This document shows, in pieces, positions 11,081 to 23,300 of a stretch of 64,000 nucleotides of DNA (positions are counted from its first letter, which is position 1; each line of letters opens with the position of its first letter). The translations under genes were made by a program, and so were the position numbers. The notes beneath the pieces are model-generated. The model did not search any database. It had not been told where the DNA came from and saw nothing but the letters and a program-made list of their open reading frames with translations. Where the stretch lies: NCBI RefSeq assembly GCF_029784135.1, contig NC_073746.1:51406393-51470392 (forward strand), written 5' to 3'. The DNA comes from Toxorhynchites rutilus septentrionalis. Taxonomy: Eukaryota > Arthropoda > Insecta > Diptera > Culicidae.

Positions 11081-12092
11081 TAATGGATGACCCTTTATAA
11101 CTACACGACCTTGTTAATGAGTAACTAATAACTGTAGAAAAACAATTGGGGAAGATGATTGAAAGCTACTAAAACTACACAGCTTAATACTTTGAACTCG
11201 ATTTACTCAAAATAATAGTTATGTTACTTAGTCCGGTCTGACTGAACACCAACCATCTGTGATAGTAGTGATGATGCTTGGTAGATATTTGTTAGCATTT
11301 CTATCGCGTTAGGGTCAAAGCGGCATAAATGGATTTCAAATCATCGCAACAATACTTCTAAGAAAGATCGATGAATCGCCCGAACATAATGCATCTCGTG
11401 GAACTTTAGAAAATTTTGAAGTTATTTCCATCGTGTATTGGCAGTTTCCAACTGAAATTTTAATGGCTGCTAAAATGCTCTATTACATCGAACGAAAATG
11501 TAGAAGGCAAGTAAACCGTACTTATGCTATCCATCGGCATACGATAGCTAATCTAAAACCATAAAACATAAATTATCTTGTTATCGACGGATTGCATGGA
11601 AAACTGTCTCATTGCAACTCCAACGAAGTCGGTAAACATCTCGATAACGATCTTTCACCAAGCCCGCCGATCATCACAGCAGAAACCTCTCAGTTTCTGT
11701 GACACCGTCAGCACATCGTTACTTCGACATTCAAATCGACTCATACGCTACAAAGTGGAATCTCGGATTGCCTACTGCGCCTGCCACAATCACATCAATC
11801 GTCATCAACCAGGTAGTAGTCATTAATGTTGCGAACTTCATGCGTGGGTGCCTGGCAAAAGCTCGCTGAACATCATTGTGATCGCTATTGATGGACGTGT
11901 CATCATCATTATCATTTCGTTGTTGGCTTGCTGGGATAGAAAACGAGAGTGAAAATTCAGCCACCGCGTTCGGTGCGCGGTTAGTTGTGTTCTAGATTTG
12001 GCGCCGATCGTGTGTTTTTCAGAAAAATCCGTGTTAGGAGCAAATTTTGTGAATTGTGTTCCCAAGTCACTGAGACGAACCTTAGAAAAAGC
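11081..12092. other. spacer and probable 5' flank/UTR of the CLIP gene
   Basis: No gene is recognised to about 11960. The last hundred bases before 12093 are probably 5' UTR. No clear TATA box or initiator was found, so the start of transcription is unknown. Confidence 0.35.
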
Positions 12093-15000
12093 ATGGGATT
12101 GCGTAAAGTGACGCTCGGAGGACATCTTTCATTTCTTTTTCTATATGTCCTATCAGAAGTTGTTCACATCAATGGCAAAAGTGAGTGTTAAACTGTTGCT
12201 TTTACAAATTATATTCTACTATAGACAATACATGCTTGCCTAAAAGAAAAGGATACATTACGCGTGAAAATAACCATTTGTTTAGTATCCTTGTATATGA
12301 CAAAGATCTGGTAATCACAAAAACGGATTATGAAATATCCCTGGATGGTTCACAGAAACACAGTTTTCAAATCAAACGTTGGCGATCGTAGCGAAAAAAT
12401 GTTAAATTTTTGATTGCATGAAAAGTTGAACTTTTGTTGTGCTCGCATAATGTATAAATTGGTGGAACGTGTAACCGCATTATTCGCAGAACATTTATCT
12501 CCAAAGTGTACGCTGTTGTGATTTCCATACTCTGTAATCATCGCAATAGTCGTTTTTATAAAGTACTTTAATCGGGCATTATATCATACATAGCAAATAG
12601 ATCATCACATTCCCCGGGTTTTATGAGGCTTTGACAGCAATAGAGCAAAATTTCGCAGTTCACCTATAACTCTGCATGTTTTTTTTTTAATAATTTGATT
12701 ATGTATATTATTCTTTTATATCATGAAAAAAAGCCTAACGATGGTGAAAAATAATTTAAACACAAATATAATTTTTCATTCGTTTTGCCACACTTCAAAT
12801 TTTATTTTATTTATTTCTGTCCGTCTCCGTCAACTATTCTTTTCTACAAATCCTGCCGGTCGTTTTCGTTGAACGTATGCTGACGGGTCGTTACGTTGCC
12901 GGTGTATGTGAATGTTTTCATGTGAATTGCATGGTAGAATAACTGACGTAACGGAACGTGACGGGACGTGAACGTGACGTGGATGTTGTATGTGAATCGC
13001 ACTTAAATCGGATATGACATCAAAACGAAAGAAAGTGCTTCCAGATCCAAAGTATGCTCATGAGCACACTTGACAATTACGAATTAAATACATGATAAAT
13101 GCTATTTTATTCATACGAGATCAGTTAAACTTCCATTTTCGAAAAGTAAATTCTTAGTTGTTACATTTATTCATACCAAACGTAGTAAAAACTCAATCTC
13201 ATTACTCGTAAACAGGCTTTTCCGTATTGAAATTATGCGTAAAAACATGATTTAGGGACATTCGAAAAGGTAACCAGATTATTGCTCATTAACCCTTTCC
13301 CGTAAAACATCGAGTCTCACTCGTGGTGTACTTGCATAACATAGGGCGCTAGAACGATCAACAGAGTAGTGAAATCACTTGATGTGTGACGTATTAAATA
13401 ATACGAGAAGGGGTTAAAACATTTTTCTACTTGCGTAACGAATGATCGTGAATTCAATCCTAGGATACCCGTTGATCTTCTAATTAGTTTTTTGAAGTTA
13501 GAGATGGAATGAAGTTTGTAGTACATAGCTCCAAATGATGACAGAATTCACCTATTGACAAATTTAGAAATGAAACGAAAATTACCTGACGATCGAATTT
13601 GTACGTTGTTACCCGCATCATTCTCTCGTAGCACTGTACAGACCCCGAATTGCTGTTTTTGCTTTAAAGACAACAGTGCTCCCGTGGCCGAGTGGTTGGT
13701 GTCACATCTAACATACGGGGGGTTCGGGTTCGATTCTCGTCCTAGTCGAGGGAATTTTTCGTCAAAGAAATTTCCTCCGACTTGCACTGTGGCCACGCGT
13801 ATTCTAGAAATTGCCACTCAGAATGTACTGAAGGCGTGTTATTTGGCATAGAAACCTCAACTAAGTACTAATAAAAATGACGCAAGTAATACTACGTTGA
13901 GACGGCGAAGTTCCTGTGGGAACGTTAGTGCCATTTAAGAAGAAGAAGAAATAACAACAGATTATCATTGAAGTGGAAGCTCTCATGCGTACCGAGTGTC
14001 AAAGCTTCAACAAAAACAGGGACATTATTCTCGTTCACTAACGTATTGTCCATTGGAAATGATTCAAATTGCGATCCCACGGTCTGGCAACTAATAATTA
14101 TTTAACAAGCCCGAAAATTGGGGAAAAGCGTGAGCCAAGTAGTGCTTTAAAATTATTCCAACAATTCTGGTATCTGAGAATGGAACATTGGTCAATAAAC
14201 GAATCAATAATAATAGATCTGATGAATGCTGAATTTTCCTTTATTAGTGGGTATGTGGAGTTCTGTTACAATTGTTTCATGATGGTGAGAAGAAAACGTC
14301 TCATTAGCAACATTGATTCAATGTTCTTAGTTTATGAATTTCATGATCAAAACATCATCTTGTTCAGCTGATTCCGCCAACAGTTAGAATTTCATGGAAA
14401 TAATATCTCTTAAAAACCCACTGTAAGTCAATGTCAAAAAATACAATTACAAAATCAAATTATAATTATATTAACTACACAAGCTATTTGTAATCTACAA
14501 TCAGATTGTAGTTTTGGAAGTAAAAGTAGAAGATGGATGAAAATATTTTCAGCAACAGAAAGGCGGTCATCAAAAAACAATGTTAAACAAAATATATGCT
14601 AGAAGTACTAGTACACATCTTTTTTTAAATATGTTGGTCACAATAGGTAAATCGTTGAAGAGTAACTATTAAATCACTTATTACGTTCGTATTCCAGCAC
14701 ACTCAATCATTGAAAGCGAAAACGGTGGCGGTATGGTTTATTACAGCGGAACTGCCACGTCAAGGCCTGAGCCCAAAGCGCTGTATCGAATCAATTGTCC
14801 CGAACAGAGTGAGTGTCTTCCACTGACAGAGTGTCCCGACCTACTGCTGGAGGCCGCCCGGCAATGCCTTCGCGGAGATTTCACCCTATCTTGTGGGGTC
14901 AACGAACTGGAGCCCCACGTGTGCTGTCCACGGCAGCAAAAGTTCGACGATCGAAACGACGTCGGATGCGGAAAAAGCATCGTACAAGGGGACTTCTACA

Positions 15001-18000
15001 ACGGCCTAGGGGCATACCCCTTCGTGGCACGGATTGGATTCAAAAGTAAGTAGAGCTGAATAATCTAACCGATGCGTGTGAAAACGGTAGTAGTTTGGAC
15101 GGAGAACGAAGGTTGATTCGACCATTTAACGGACAATACATTACGGCTTATGCAAATCTGCCCTCATAATGGGGCTACTAATTGCCGCTTTTACAACTGT
15201 TCTACTATTATGCGCGACCAGGAACATCATTGAACAATTCCACTGCCAATGTGGCTCTCACTGGCGGGTGATTTTGCGTGACTGCTCTGTATAATTTCCA
15301 CATGTCGTCGATGAGCTTATCCGACACAGACTATGTCGCACCCGCTAGAACCATGATCCACTTGTGTAGAACATGAATGATAACATTGCATAATGCAGTT
15401 TCAAAGAATTGATTTGTGTATATAATTTTTATTGGTGGAATATTGCAACATCAAACTGACGTTATTTTTTCATATTTTTTTTCAGACACGAAAACCGGAG
15501 GTTTTATTTATCCATGCTCCGGTTCGATTATCGCACGGCAAATTATACTGACGACAGCACATTGCGCACTGGCTAAAGCTGATAACTATCGATTGTAAGT
15601 AAATAGAACAATTGTACCATGAAAAACCGGGGGGATAATTGTGACAGTCGTATGGAAAAATTGCAACCACGATTTCACGATTTCAAGGTTAACACGAATT
15701 TACGTACCAACACTCCATACCGGCGGATGTTGGGGGGTGGATAAATGTTTCGAGTAATGATGTACTGATGTCATCGACATCGTTTACCATTTCTTACAGA
15801 TCATCCGTGCGAATCGGCGACTACGACACACGCACGGATCCGGACTGCGGAAGTACCGGATTTTGTGCTCCAGCAGCCATCAATCATGCCGTAAGCCAAA
15901 TAATTGTACATCCAGACTACGTGGACGGCCAATATCACCATGACATTGCACTGCTGGTGCTGAGAACGCCAATTAATTATACAGGTAAATGCATGCTAAA
16001 TTCAATTTCATGGGTTGACGGATTGAATCAGAGAATTCATTTTAGATCGATTGAATAACTTCGACTTCCAAAAGTAGTGAAAAATGATATGCATGGTGGG
16101 GTATGGTTTCGAGTCACTGTATTCATTTCTTAAATATTTCAACGGATATAGCCGATGATTACCCGGAAAACTCCCAAAAATTTGTAAATGCGGAGAAATA
16201 TTGCATATCGTTGTATCATTGATATTTTTCATATCAAGAGGATATATCTTAAAGTATTTTCAGTAGAGGATAAATTTTCTCGATTGCGATAATACAATAT
16301 TTCATTACGGAGTACTGTGTGCACATATTTGCACATTTTTAATTTCTTTTCAGCTCTGAGACTAACTAAAAATACCCCGCATAATCTACAAGAAAAATAA
16401 GGTTCTTGACTAGGAGAACCTAGCCAGGATTTTCACCTGCCCCTGGGCTTCTGAATGCCAAAGGGATATGCGGAATGCACGTATCTGCACTGCCCATGTT
16501 TGTATAGGAGACGTAAACGACAAAATGGACAAAAAACGACTTCTTCGCCGTTATGCTTCCTACGCAATGTTTGCTCAACAAGCGAACAAACATTTTTTGT
16601 TCGAAAACATTTGAGCAATTCTGAAAAAACCTTTCCGAAAAATCACTGTTTGTCCGCATAACAGACGTAGTTCCATACAGCTTTCATACATCGTTCGCAA
16701 ATCAACAATTATCAGTCTGTTGTGTTGTAAACTAAATCTACATTTGAATCACATTCTTTGTAGAGTCCAAACATGTCTTTCATGATAGTGTCTTATTACT
16801 TAGTGTTTCCTAAGAGATGAATATAAGAAATCATTGAAACGCTGCTCATATAATTACTTTTCTGTACACAACCATGCGATGAACAAAGAGAAACAATTGT
16901 GTTTTTTATTGTTATAATTACCTAAATTTCTGCATTTGAATCTTCAAGTAGATAATGAAACAATCAGATCAGTAGTAGAATTAAAATAATTTTAGTTCTT
17001 AGCATTATAACTCCTCCGATTCGACATCGAATCATCCCACATATTCGGCATTTACTCATACCGTTGGTGCAAGTCACTCCACTATCTTCATGCGATTGAT
17101 CGTGATATCGGTAATCATGTTGCTAAAATTACCAACATTGCAGATTGCCTTTACAAATTCAATTAATTGAAAAAACACGAACCTGCTGTTCTTATCATAT
17201 CCCAGAGTATTCGGGAAAAAAGTATTATCATAGACTCGCAACAAATCCAGAGCACCTTTTCCAGACATTTATAGGAAATTGAAAAACTAACGCTACAGCC
17301 TGGTGATTACGTCTAGCTATGCGAACCAATGTTCATTGAAAGGTCATTTACCCGTCTAGACGTGTGCCGATTAGGTAGTGCCCTCCAACATGACGCGCAC
17401 TCCGTCACAGCAACTCTCGTGGGATACGCACCCGTTCGATGACATCCTCCTTGACGCTCACTCCGTCGAGACGACTCTCACAGTGATCAGTCTTCCAATC
17501 CACGATCAGGTGTTGCCTGCACACATTTTGTTGTTCAATACACCGTTTAAATTCCATCTCCGTCCAGTATCCGTTTACCCATAGAGACGTGAACTGATTA
17601 GGAAGCGCCCTCCAACATAACACTCCGTCACAGCTACTTTCGTGGGGTATACACCGTTTGATAATGACGTTCTCCTGGATGCTCGCTTCTTCGAAACTTT
17701 CGCAGTGTTCATCCATTCAGACCACGATCAGGCGTTGCCAGGCAGCCATATTGCTGTTCTCCGCAGAAGTATCCGTTGACCCGTCGAGACGTGTACCGAT
17801 TAGAAAGCACCCTCCAATTTAACGCACACTCCGTCACAGTCACCCTCGCAGGATTTCTCTTCCCAGCGGAGCGCTGATTACGAGGTGCTCCTCGCACCTT
17901 GCTGTGAACCTGAGATTTACGAATACCACGTGTTCAAGTGTTTCCTCCACATCGCTATACTCGGGACAGAGTGGCGACCTTGCCCGAACCGGTGTAAATA

Positions 18001-20087
18001 CTGTCTGAAGCACCCATGTCCAGACAAGAACAGCGTCAGGTGGAAATTCAACTCTCCGTGCTTCCTGTTTAGCCAGGTCGATATTACCGATATGAGCCCA
18101 TATTTCCACCTGCCTTTCTCCGCCGTTTCCCATTCCTGCTGCCACTTCAATAGTGATTCTGCTCTCGCTATTCTTCGGATACCACTGGTTTCCTTGAGTC
18201 TATAGCACTCGCCGTCTTCTTCAAGGCTGATGCCAATCGGGATCATACCGACAATGACGCACACTGCTTCCGACGAAATCGTCCTATACACGCTCGCAAC
18301 TCTCATCGCCATGAGTCGAAATGTACGGCCAGTGCGATTCCGATGGCCTTCGAGAGCCGCAGACCAGACTGACGCTCCGTACCGCAGTATTGAAGAGGAT
18401 AATCCTGGCTATCACATTGATGGACTTTTCTCGACGTGGCTGTTGTAATTCAACCGGTCGTCGATCATAATTGCCAAGTTCATTAACATTCGCTTCGAAG
18501 TTATCACGTGTTCCCCGACTGTGATTTCCGTCCGCTGTACGGCTTTGCAGTTACTCACCAACAGCACTTCCGTTTTGTTATGAGCAATCCGATTCGCTGC
18601 TTGCATCCAGTTCTCTACTGTGACGATGGACTCGGTTGCTAGCATCTTCACCTCGATCTCCACGCCTTTGGGAAGCTTCAATGTCAGAACTCCATGGGAT
18701 GCGAGCGAATCAGAGTCTTATAGCTCTCCCGGGCAAGACCTCCTGGGTTACTACCTGCAGGATAGGACTCTAAAATACCTTGCCACCAAAGCTGTCTCTC
18801 GGAAAACAAGATACACCCATTTTATGGAGCTAAGGTCAAGACGAATAATTAGAATGCGCTCGCCCGAGTAGTGTTCCCGAATTGGAGCTGGTCCAGGAAC
18901 GGAAGTAAGAATCAATTTGCAATGCCGATTTCCCCGGGCTCCTTGGTTTTGATTGCTACTGCGAATCGACCAATCAGAACACGTGATTTTCATTAAGATT
19001 GTTCTATTGTTTGATAGTTTCATAAAATATATTATTTTATTCATTTTCACTGTAATGATTTGTTATGGATTGATGCAAAACTCTCGTAAGTTTATCAGGA
19101 AATGACTGAGCAAGAGTAGAAGAGAAAGCTTGTTGATTTCGACCAATGAGAACGAGATATTTTCATTTGGATTTCGGCTGAGATTTTTCAATTGTTCGAA
19201 AGTTGATGTTATGACATATTTTATTTTATTCAATGTGAATAATTGTTATGGAGTGCCGGAATCGATTGACACAAAAATCTCATCAATCCATCCTGAAACG
19301 ACTGAGCAAAAAGCGTTTAAAATTAGACATTTTTAATGCGATCGATTCGATCGATTTTTCGTTTTTCAATTTGTACCCCAATATGTTCCCGAAAGACGTA
19401 CTCCTAGGTCAAAAGCAAATAATTAAATTCAATTTCCAAATGAATCGCCGTTAGTGCATTAAAATGCTCACTTAACGCACAATAACATTTGAATAATTCG
19501 AATAAACTTCTCGAAACACGGAAGATGAGCCAAAAATTTTACCGTGAAAGTGTAGCTCCAGTGACCGTGAAATCTGTAAACACGCATTCGACATTAACTG
19601 TACTGTCTCCACGTAAACGATGTAAATAATGTATTTTTCCCCTACTTTGTCGTTCTCCCACGCAGTGGCGGCCCAACCCATCTGTTTACATCGGAAGCGT
19701 CAAGACCTGACCGTTGGTCGAAGGGTGCAAATAATCGGTTGGGGAAAACTCTCGACTAGCGGAACCAAATCACCGGAGATGCAATCGTTGGAGGTGCCTC
19801 TTCAGTCGTGGGACCATTGCTCCCGAGCCTACGCCTCGACGGGTGCCCTGCAGTCAACCAAATCGATAGACGGAGAATGGATGTGTGCCGGCGGTGAAGG
19901 TCGCGATGCCTGCCTCGGATTCGGAGGAGCCCCGCTGATAATAAGAGAGCAGGGTCGCTACGGCCAGATAGGCATCATGTCTTTTGGAGCTGAAACGTGC
20001 GGAGCGCTGAACATGCCAAGCGTGTACACTTCGATTGCGCATTACGCGCAATGGATCGAGGCAAACTCCCCAACTAGCTTTTTGTGA
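12093..20087 (+). CDS. CLIP-domain serine protease homologue (non-catalytic)
   Basis: Five coding exons: 12093-12180, 14698-15045, 15486-15594, 15800-15984 and 19666-20087. All junctions are GT/AG with consistent phase, giving 383 residues. A signal peptide (about residues 1-28) is followed by a Cys-rich CLIP domain (about 63-106, ending HVCCP). One Cys, in the RQC motif, is additional to the usual six. A trypsin-fold domain begins near K122-SIVQGD, the likely activation cleavage site. His171 (TTAHC) and Asp230 (HHDIALL) are present and the Asp of the specificity pocket is kept. The GDSGGP motif, however, reads GFGGAP, so the catalytic Ser is Gly330. Such homologues act outside the cell as cofactors or regulators in melanisation, clotting or Toll cascades. 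Which one applies here is not evident. The start is the first in-frame ATG (context AAAGCATGG). Poly(A) signals lie at 20238 and 20243. Intron 4 (3.7 kb) carries R1-clade debris. Confidence 0.88.
12821..13005. repeat. MITE-like interspersed repeat, copy 2
   Basis: Second copy of the 7193-7367 repeat, in direct orientation, within intron 1 of the CLIP gene. It is ten bases longer through an extra ACGGGACGTG. Confidence 0.6.
13676..13951 (+). mobile_element. tRNA-derived SINE (Feilai-like)
   Basis: The head reads like a tRNA gene. An A box (TGGCCGAGTGG) lies at 13685-13695 and a B box (GGTTCGATTCT) at 13727-13737. A unique body (CGAAGTTCCTGTGGGAACG) and an (AAG)n tail at about 13938-13951 follow. 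This is the architecture of mosquito tRNA SINEs such as Feilai. The family name is a recollection and was not aligned. Confidence 0.75.
16403..16490 (-). repeat. short interspersed repeat, inverted copy at 53.7 kb
   Basis: The stretch from TTCTTGACTAGG to GTATCTGCAC is the reverse complement, with several mismatches, of 53717-53812. Shared words include GGCAGGTGAAAAT, GGCTAGGTT and GATACGTGCATTCCGC. The strand is given relative to the 53.7 kb copy. Confidence 0.6.
17351..17850. repeat. three diverged tandem units at the R1 3' end
   Basis: The key word CCCTCCAA recurs at 17381, 17608 and 17810 (spacings about 227 and 202). Each time it is flanked by CGTCTAGACGTG-like and CTCCGTCACAG words. 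The units are 3' of the element's ORF on the minus strand. This suggests tandem duplication of the element's 3' end. Confidence 0.6.
17351..18735 (-). mobile_element. R1-clade non-LTR retrotransposon, 3' fragment
   Basis: Minus-strand translation gives, in order, VLTLKLPKGVEIE, NRIAHNKTEVLLVSNCK, ITVGEHVITSKR, ASVYRTISSEAVCVIVGMIP and KHGELNFHLTLFLSGHGCF. This is the thumb and C-terminal region of an R1-clade reverse transcriptase. The palm motif (F/YADD) that should lie between GVEIE and KMLATES is missing, so the enzyme is dead. Frames shift several times. It lies in intron 4 of the CLIP gene, antisense to it. Confidence 0.75.
18967..19310. repeat. diverged tandem duplication (~172 bp units)
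   Basis: CGACCAATCAGAACACG at 18967 and CGACCAATGAGAACGAG at about 19139 each lead into ATATATTTTATT-like runs. TTGTTATGGA and TGACTGAGCAA-like words then follow. No coding content was seen. Confidence 0.45.
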
Positions 20088-20237
20088 GTCACTTCGAAAG
20101 GGAATGCCAGTGTTAAGTGAAAAGTTACGTGTGTTGGAAATATTTATATAGATAGGTAAAAATGGGATATTTTAAACTCAATTTGCAAGCAATGTTTGCA
20201 ATGGACAGTGATATATGTTAGAGAAGAGACACATGTG

Positions 20238-20266
20238 AATAAAATAAACACACGTTAAGCTTTATT
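20238..20266. terminator. convergent poly(A) signals of two genes
   Basis: AATAAA occurs at 20238-20243 and 20243-20248 on the plus strand, serving the CLIP gene. TTTATT at 20261-20266 is AATAAA on the minus strand, serving the receptor-like gene. The stop codons are only 226 bases apart. Cleavage 10-30 bases past each signal would make the two mature mRNAs overlap at their 3' ends. Confidence 0.7.
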
Positions 20267-20313
20267 CTACAGTACATTGCGAATGAATATATTTTCTTCA
20301 CAAACACACAGTT

Positions 20314-23300
20314 TCATCGAAGCGCACAATCAACAAACCCATCTTCAACAACGGGCTCATTGAAATCATGTTCCACTAATGGAATCAGATCTTCGCGATG
20401 CTCCTTCGACCTGCTTTCGTACCAAAAGTACGCCGCTACCAATGAGATTGTCAATCCAAACAGCACAGCAAACGTTGTGAAACCATTACGCAATGAGTGA
20501 TCCTCGATAAGGACCCGCTTGACTGGCAACACCTGTGCAAAATACCAATCGCTAAAAGGACCAGGTCCTCCTAGTGATATCACCTGCGCCCTGATCGTGT
20601 AATTTCCCGGCGATAAATTGTGAAATATGTATCTGTATTTGGCTCGCTCATGCTGCATCCTGGTAATACAATTTCGGATATAGGTTGAGTTTGCCATGTT
20701 GAGCGACTTTGCCTCCACATTGTATGCGACAATAGGACCGTTGACAGGTTTTGGTTCCTCGAAGATTACAGTAATGGTATTCAAGTCTAGCTGATTCGAG
20801 TTATTCGTTGGTTTGATGACCGTAATAGTTATATTAGCAGAATTGACTGTCCGATCGGTTCGATCAGAATAGATGCTATACGGACTACAGCTCGAGAACT
20901 CCCTTCCGCTACAAGCAAATAATTGAAATGTGTAATATGTGTATGGGAGCAGTTTGGAGACAGTAAAATCCTTGTTCTCAGCATCGAATTTGTGGAAATA
21001 GATATGATTCCTCAGGTCAAGAACGTCGCGTTTTTGACGGCCTCTCACGATCGAATGAGGCAATGAATCTACGGTTAAGAAGCTGTACATTTTCTGCCGA
21101 AACTTATCCGAGACTGAATTCTTGGTGGTGTAGTTCTCGGTACCAGTAGTCAGTGACCGTTTTCGTCGAGAGAAAAAATCATTGTCGATGTCCGGAATAT
21201 CAAATTCATCGCTCAAAGCATCCGAGCAACAGACATCCGGGGGACATGTTTCGGTGTGTTTCAGTTCTGATTCTTCTACCATCGGAGCAAGGCAATAATT
21301 GCGTTGATCTAGAAAATCTTGATCGTCCGGTTGAATGAAAACGTCTATGCGAAATTGACGAACAAGATTTTTCTCCCCTCTGTGGATTATCCACGAAAAG
21401 GTTATTGAGTTATCAGTTTTGCGTACAGTGTACACTCGCAAAGGGGGTGTTGGTTTTGTGATCTTAGTGGTGAAGTAATGAACTGCAGATTGGCCAATTT
21501 TCCTCTCAGACGCATTGCGATTGTTGTCCACTACGTACGTCTTAATATAATACGCATACCTCGTCTTAGGTTTAAGACCCGTTATGTTATAAGACAGAAA
21601 GTTCTTCGCCACTTTGATTTCCTCTGATTGTATCAACTTCGAATACCAGCCGTATTTGGAGCAAACATCTCGCCGATCGTAAGGAGATCGTTCTTTGTCA
21701 GATGGAGTATAGTACACGATAAAACCCAATAATTGCTGAGAAAGCGTAGTGTTGTATTCTGTCCAGTAAATTGTCACATTCGAACTGGACATTACAACAG
21801 ATTTCACAGAAATACTGACCACATTGCATGATTGTAAGAAACCATTGGAATCGACACTTATCAAGTCATGTGTGTTATTGTATATTGTTATTTCCTGCAG
21901 TGCATCTATTTCCGACATACAGAGCATTGGATTGTAAACGAAGTGCATACTTCCAGATGATAATGTAAGCGACATCCTATGATCGTAGTTCCAAAGCTTT
22001 TGTAGATACGGATTTTCATAAACCATCAATGAAAAGTTTCCATAACCGAGCTCCAACAATCCGTGTATTACCGCAAGATTTTCCAGGAACTCCAGCGAAG
22101 GTAATGAGCTCGATCGATAGACACTCAAATAACCCATAATTTCTTCTATACTTCCGAGCAGACTTGTCAGCTCTTCTACCAGAAATGGATGATCTTCAAC
22201 CATCCTTATTTGCAACGTTCCGTTGATAATTGTGCAGCCTTGCAGTCGCTCGGCATCAGCCAGCGACGTAACCAACATTCCGTTGCACACCTTATGGCAC
22301 TTGTCCGGACAGCGATAGCACGTGTGGTTCAATATTTTCACGCCCATGTTGGTAACGACAGTAGCGGTATAACCATCAGAACATTCCGAGCGACAGTCGC
22401 CATCGGAGATTAGTTTACCTCGTTCGATGCACTTCGATTTGCTGATGCAGCGTTGAGTTTCGTGATAGAGCACTCTGAAAAAAATGTTTTTTGTTACATC
22501 TGTATCTATGGAGTAATTCCAAATGAAATCGACAAATGACAAAACAAGAATATTTTTGATTCGAATGAAAGTGTGTATTCCGTTTGGGTTAGAGAAAATA
22601 TGAGTTTTCCACAGCAAATGGGATTTTTTTGACTCAAGCGTAACTTTTGAAAAGGGCGTATCGATTTGAGTAAGAGAAATCTTTGATAATTTATATCTCA
22701 AAAACTATGAGTCGTACCGAAACAGTGTCTTAGAAAGAGTTATAGAGTATTGATGGTTGAATATGAAAAAAATGTACACTAAGAAAAAAAATTAGTACTC
22801 TTTTTTTTACAAAATAAAAATTCAATTTGCAATATCCAAAACACATATTTTTTATTTTTTTTTTATTTTTTCATACAAAATAGAAGTCATGCAGAAAATT
22901 TAAAAAATGGGCCCAAGATGGTATAACTATTTTTGACGAGCTTTGTGGAACATCGAATTTTTAGGAATTTTTTAAACTTCGAATTTTTGTATGTTAACAA
23001 TCATTTTTAGCCACAAATTATGAATCCTGATGTGATTTAAAACAAAAAAGGTTATTATCAATCTCCTTCTAAATGTAACCATTCTCGAAATATTTAAAAA
23101 AAAAATTTCAAATTTATTGTCTTTTTTATAGTAAATAATCCCTTTTAATATGTTTGTCGTGTTATACCGTCATGTTCATGAAATTTTATGAATTTGCTTA
23201 TAATTTCCAACAACGGGGATACACTAGGCAAAATATTTTTTGCCTAGTGTATCCCCAACACCCCTGTGAACGTTTCTTATTGATACATTTAGCCATTTTT

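Noticed and set aside
13676..13745. Possible functional tRNA gene
   Set aside because: Boxes A and B are present, but the stems do not pair properly and a SINE body with an (AAG)n tail follows.
17917..18312. 131-codon minus-strand frame as a host gene
   Set aside because: Its sequence is the C-terminal part of an R1-clade reverse transcriptase, with frameshifts on both sides.
22475..22701. Extra 75 N-terminal codons of the large receptor frame
   Set aside because: A clear acceptor at 22475-22476 and exact phase match to the upstream exon at 28850 show this part is intron. It also belongs to the inverted-repeat arm.
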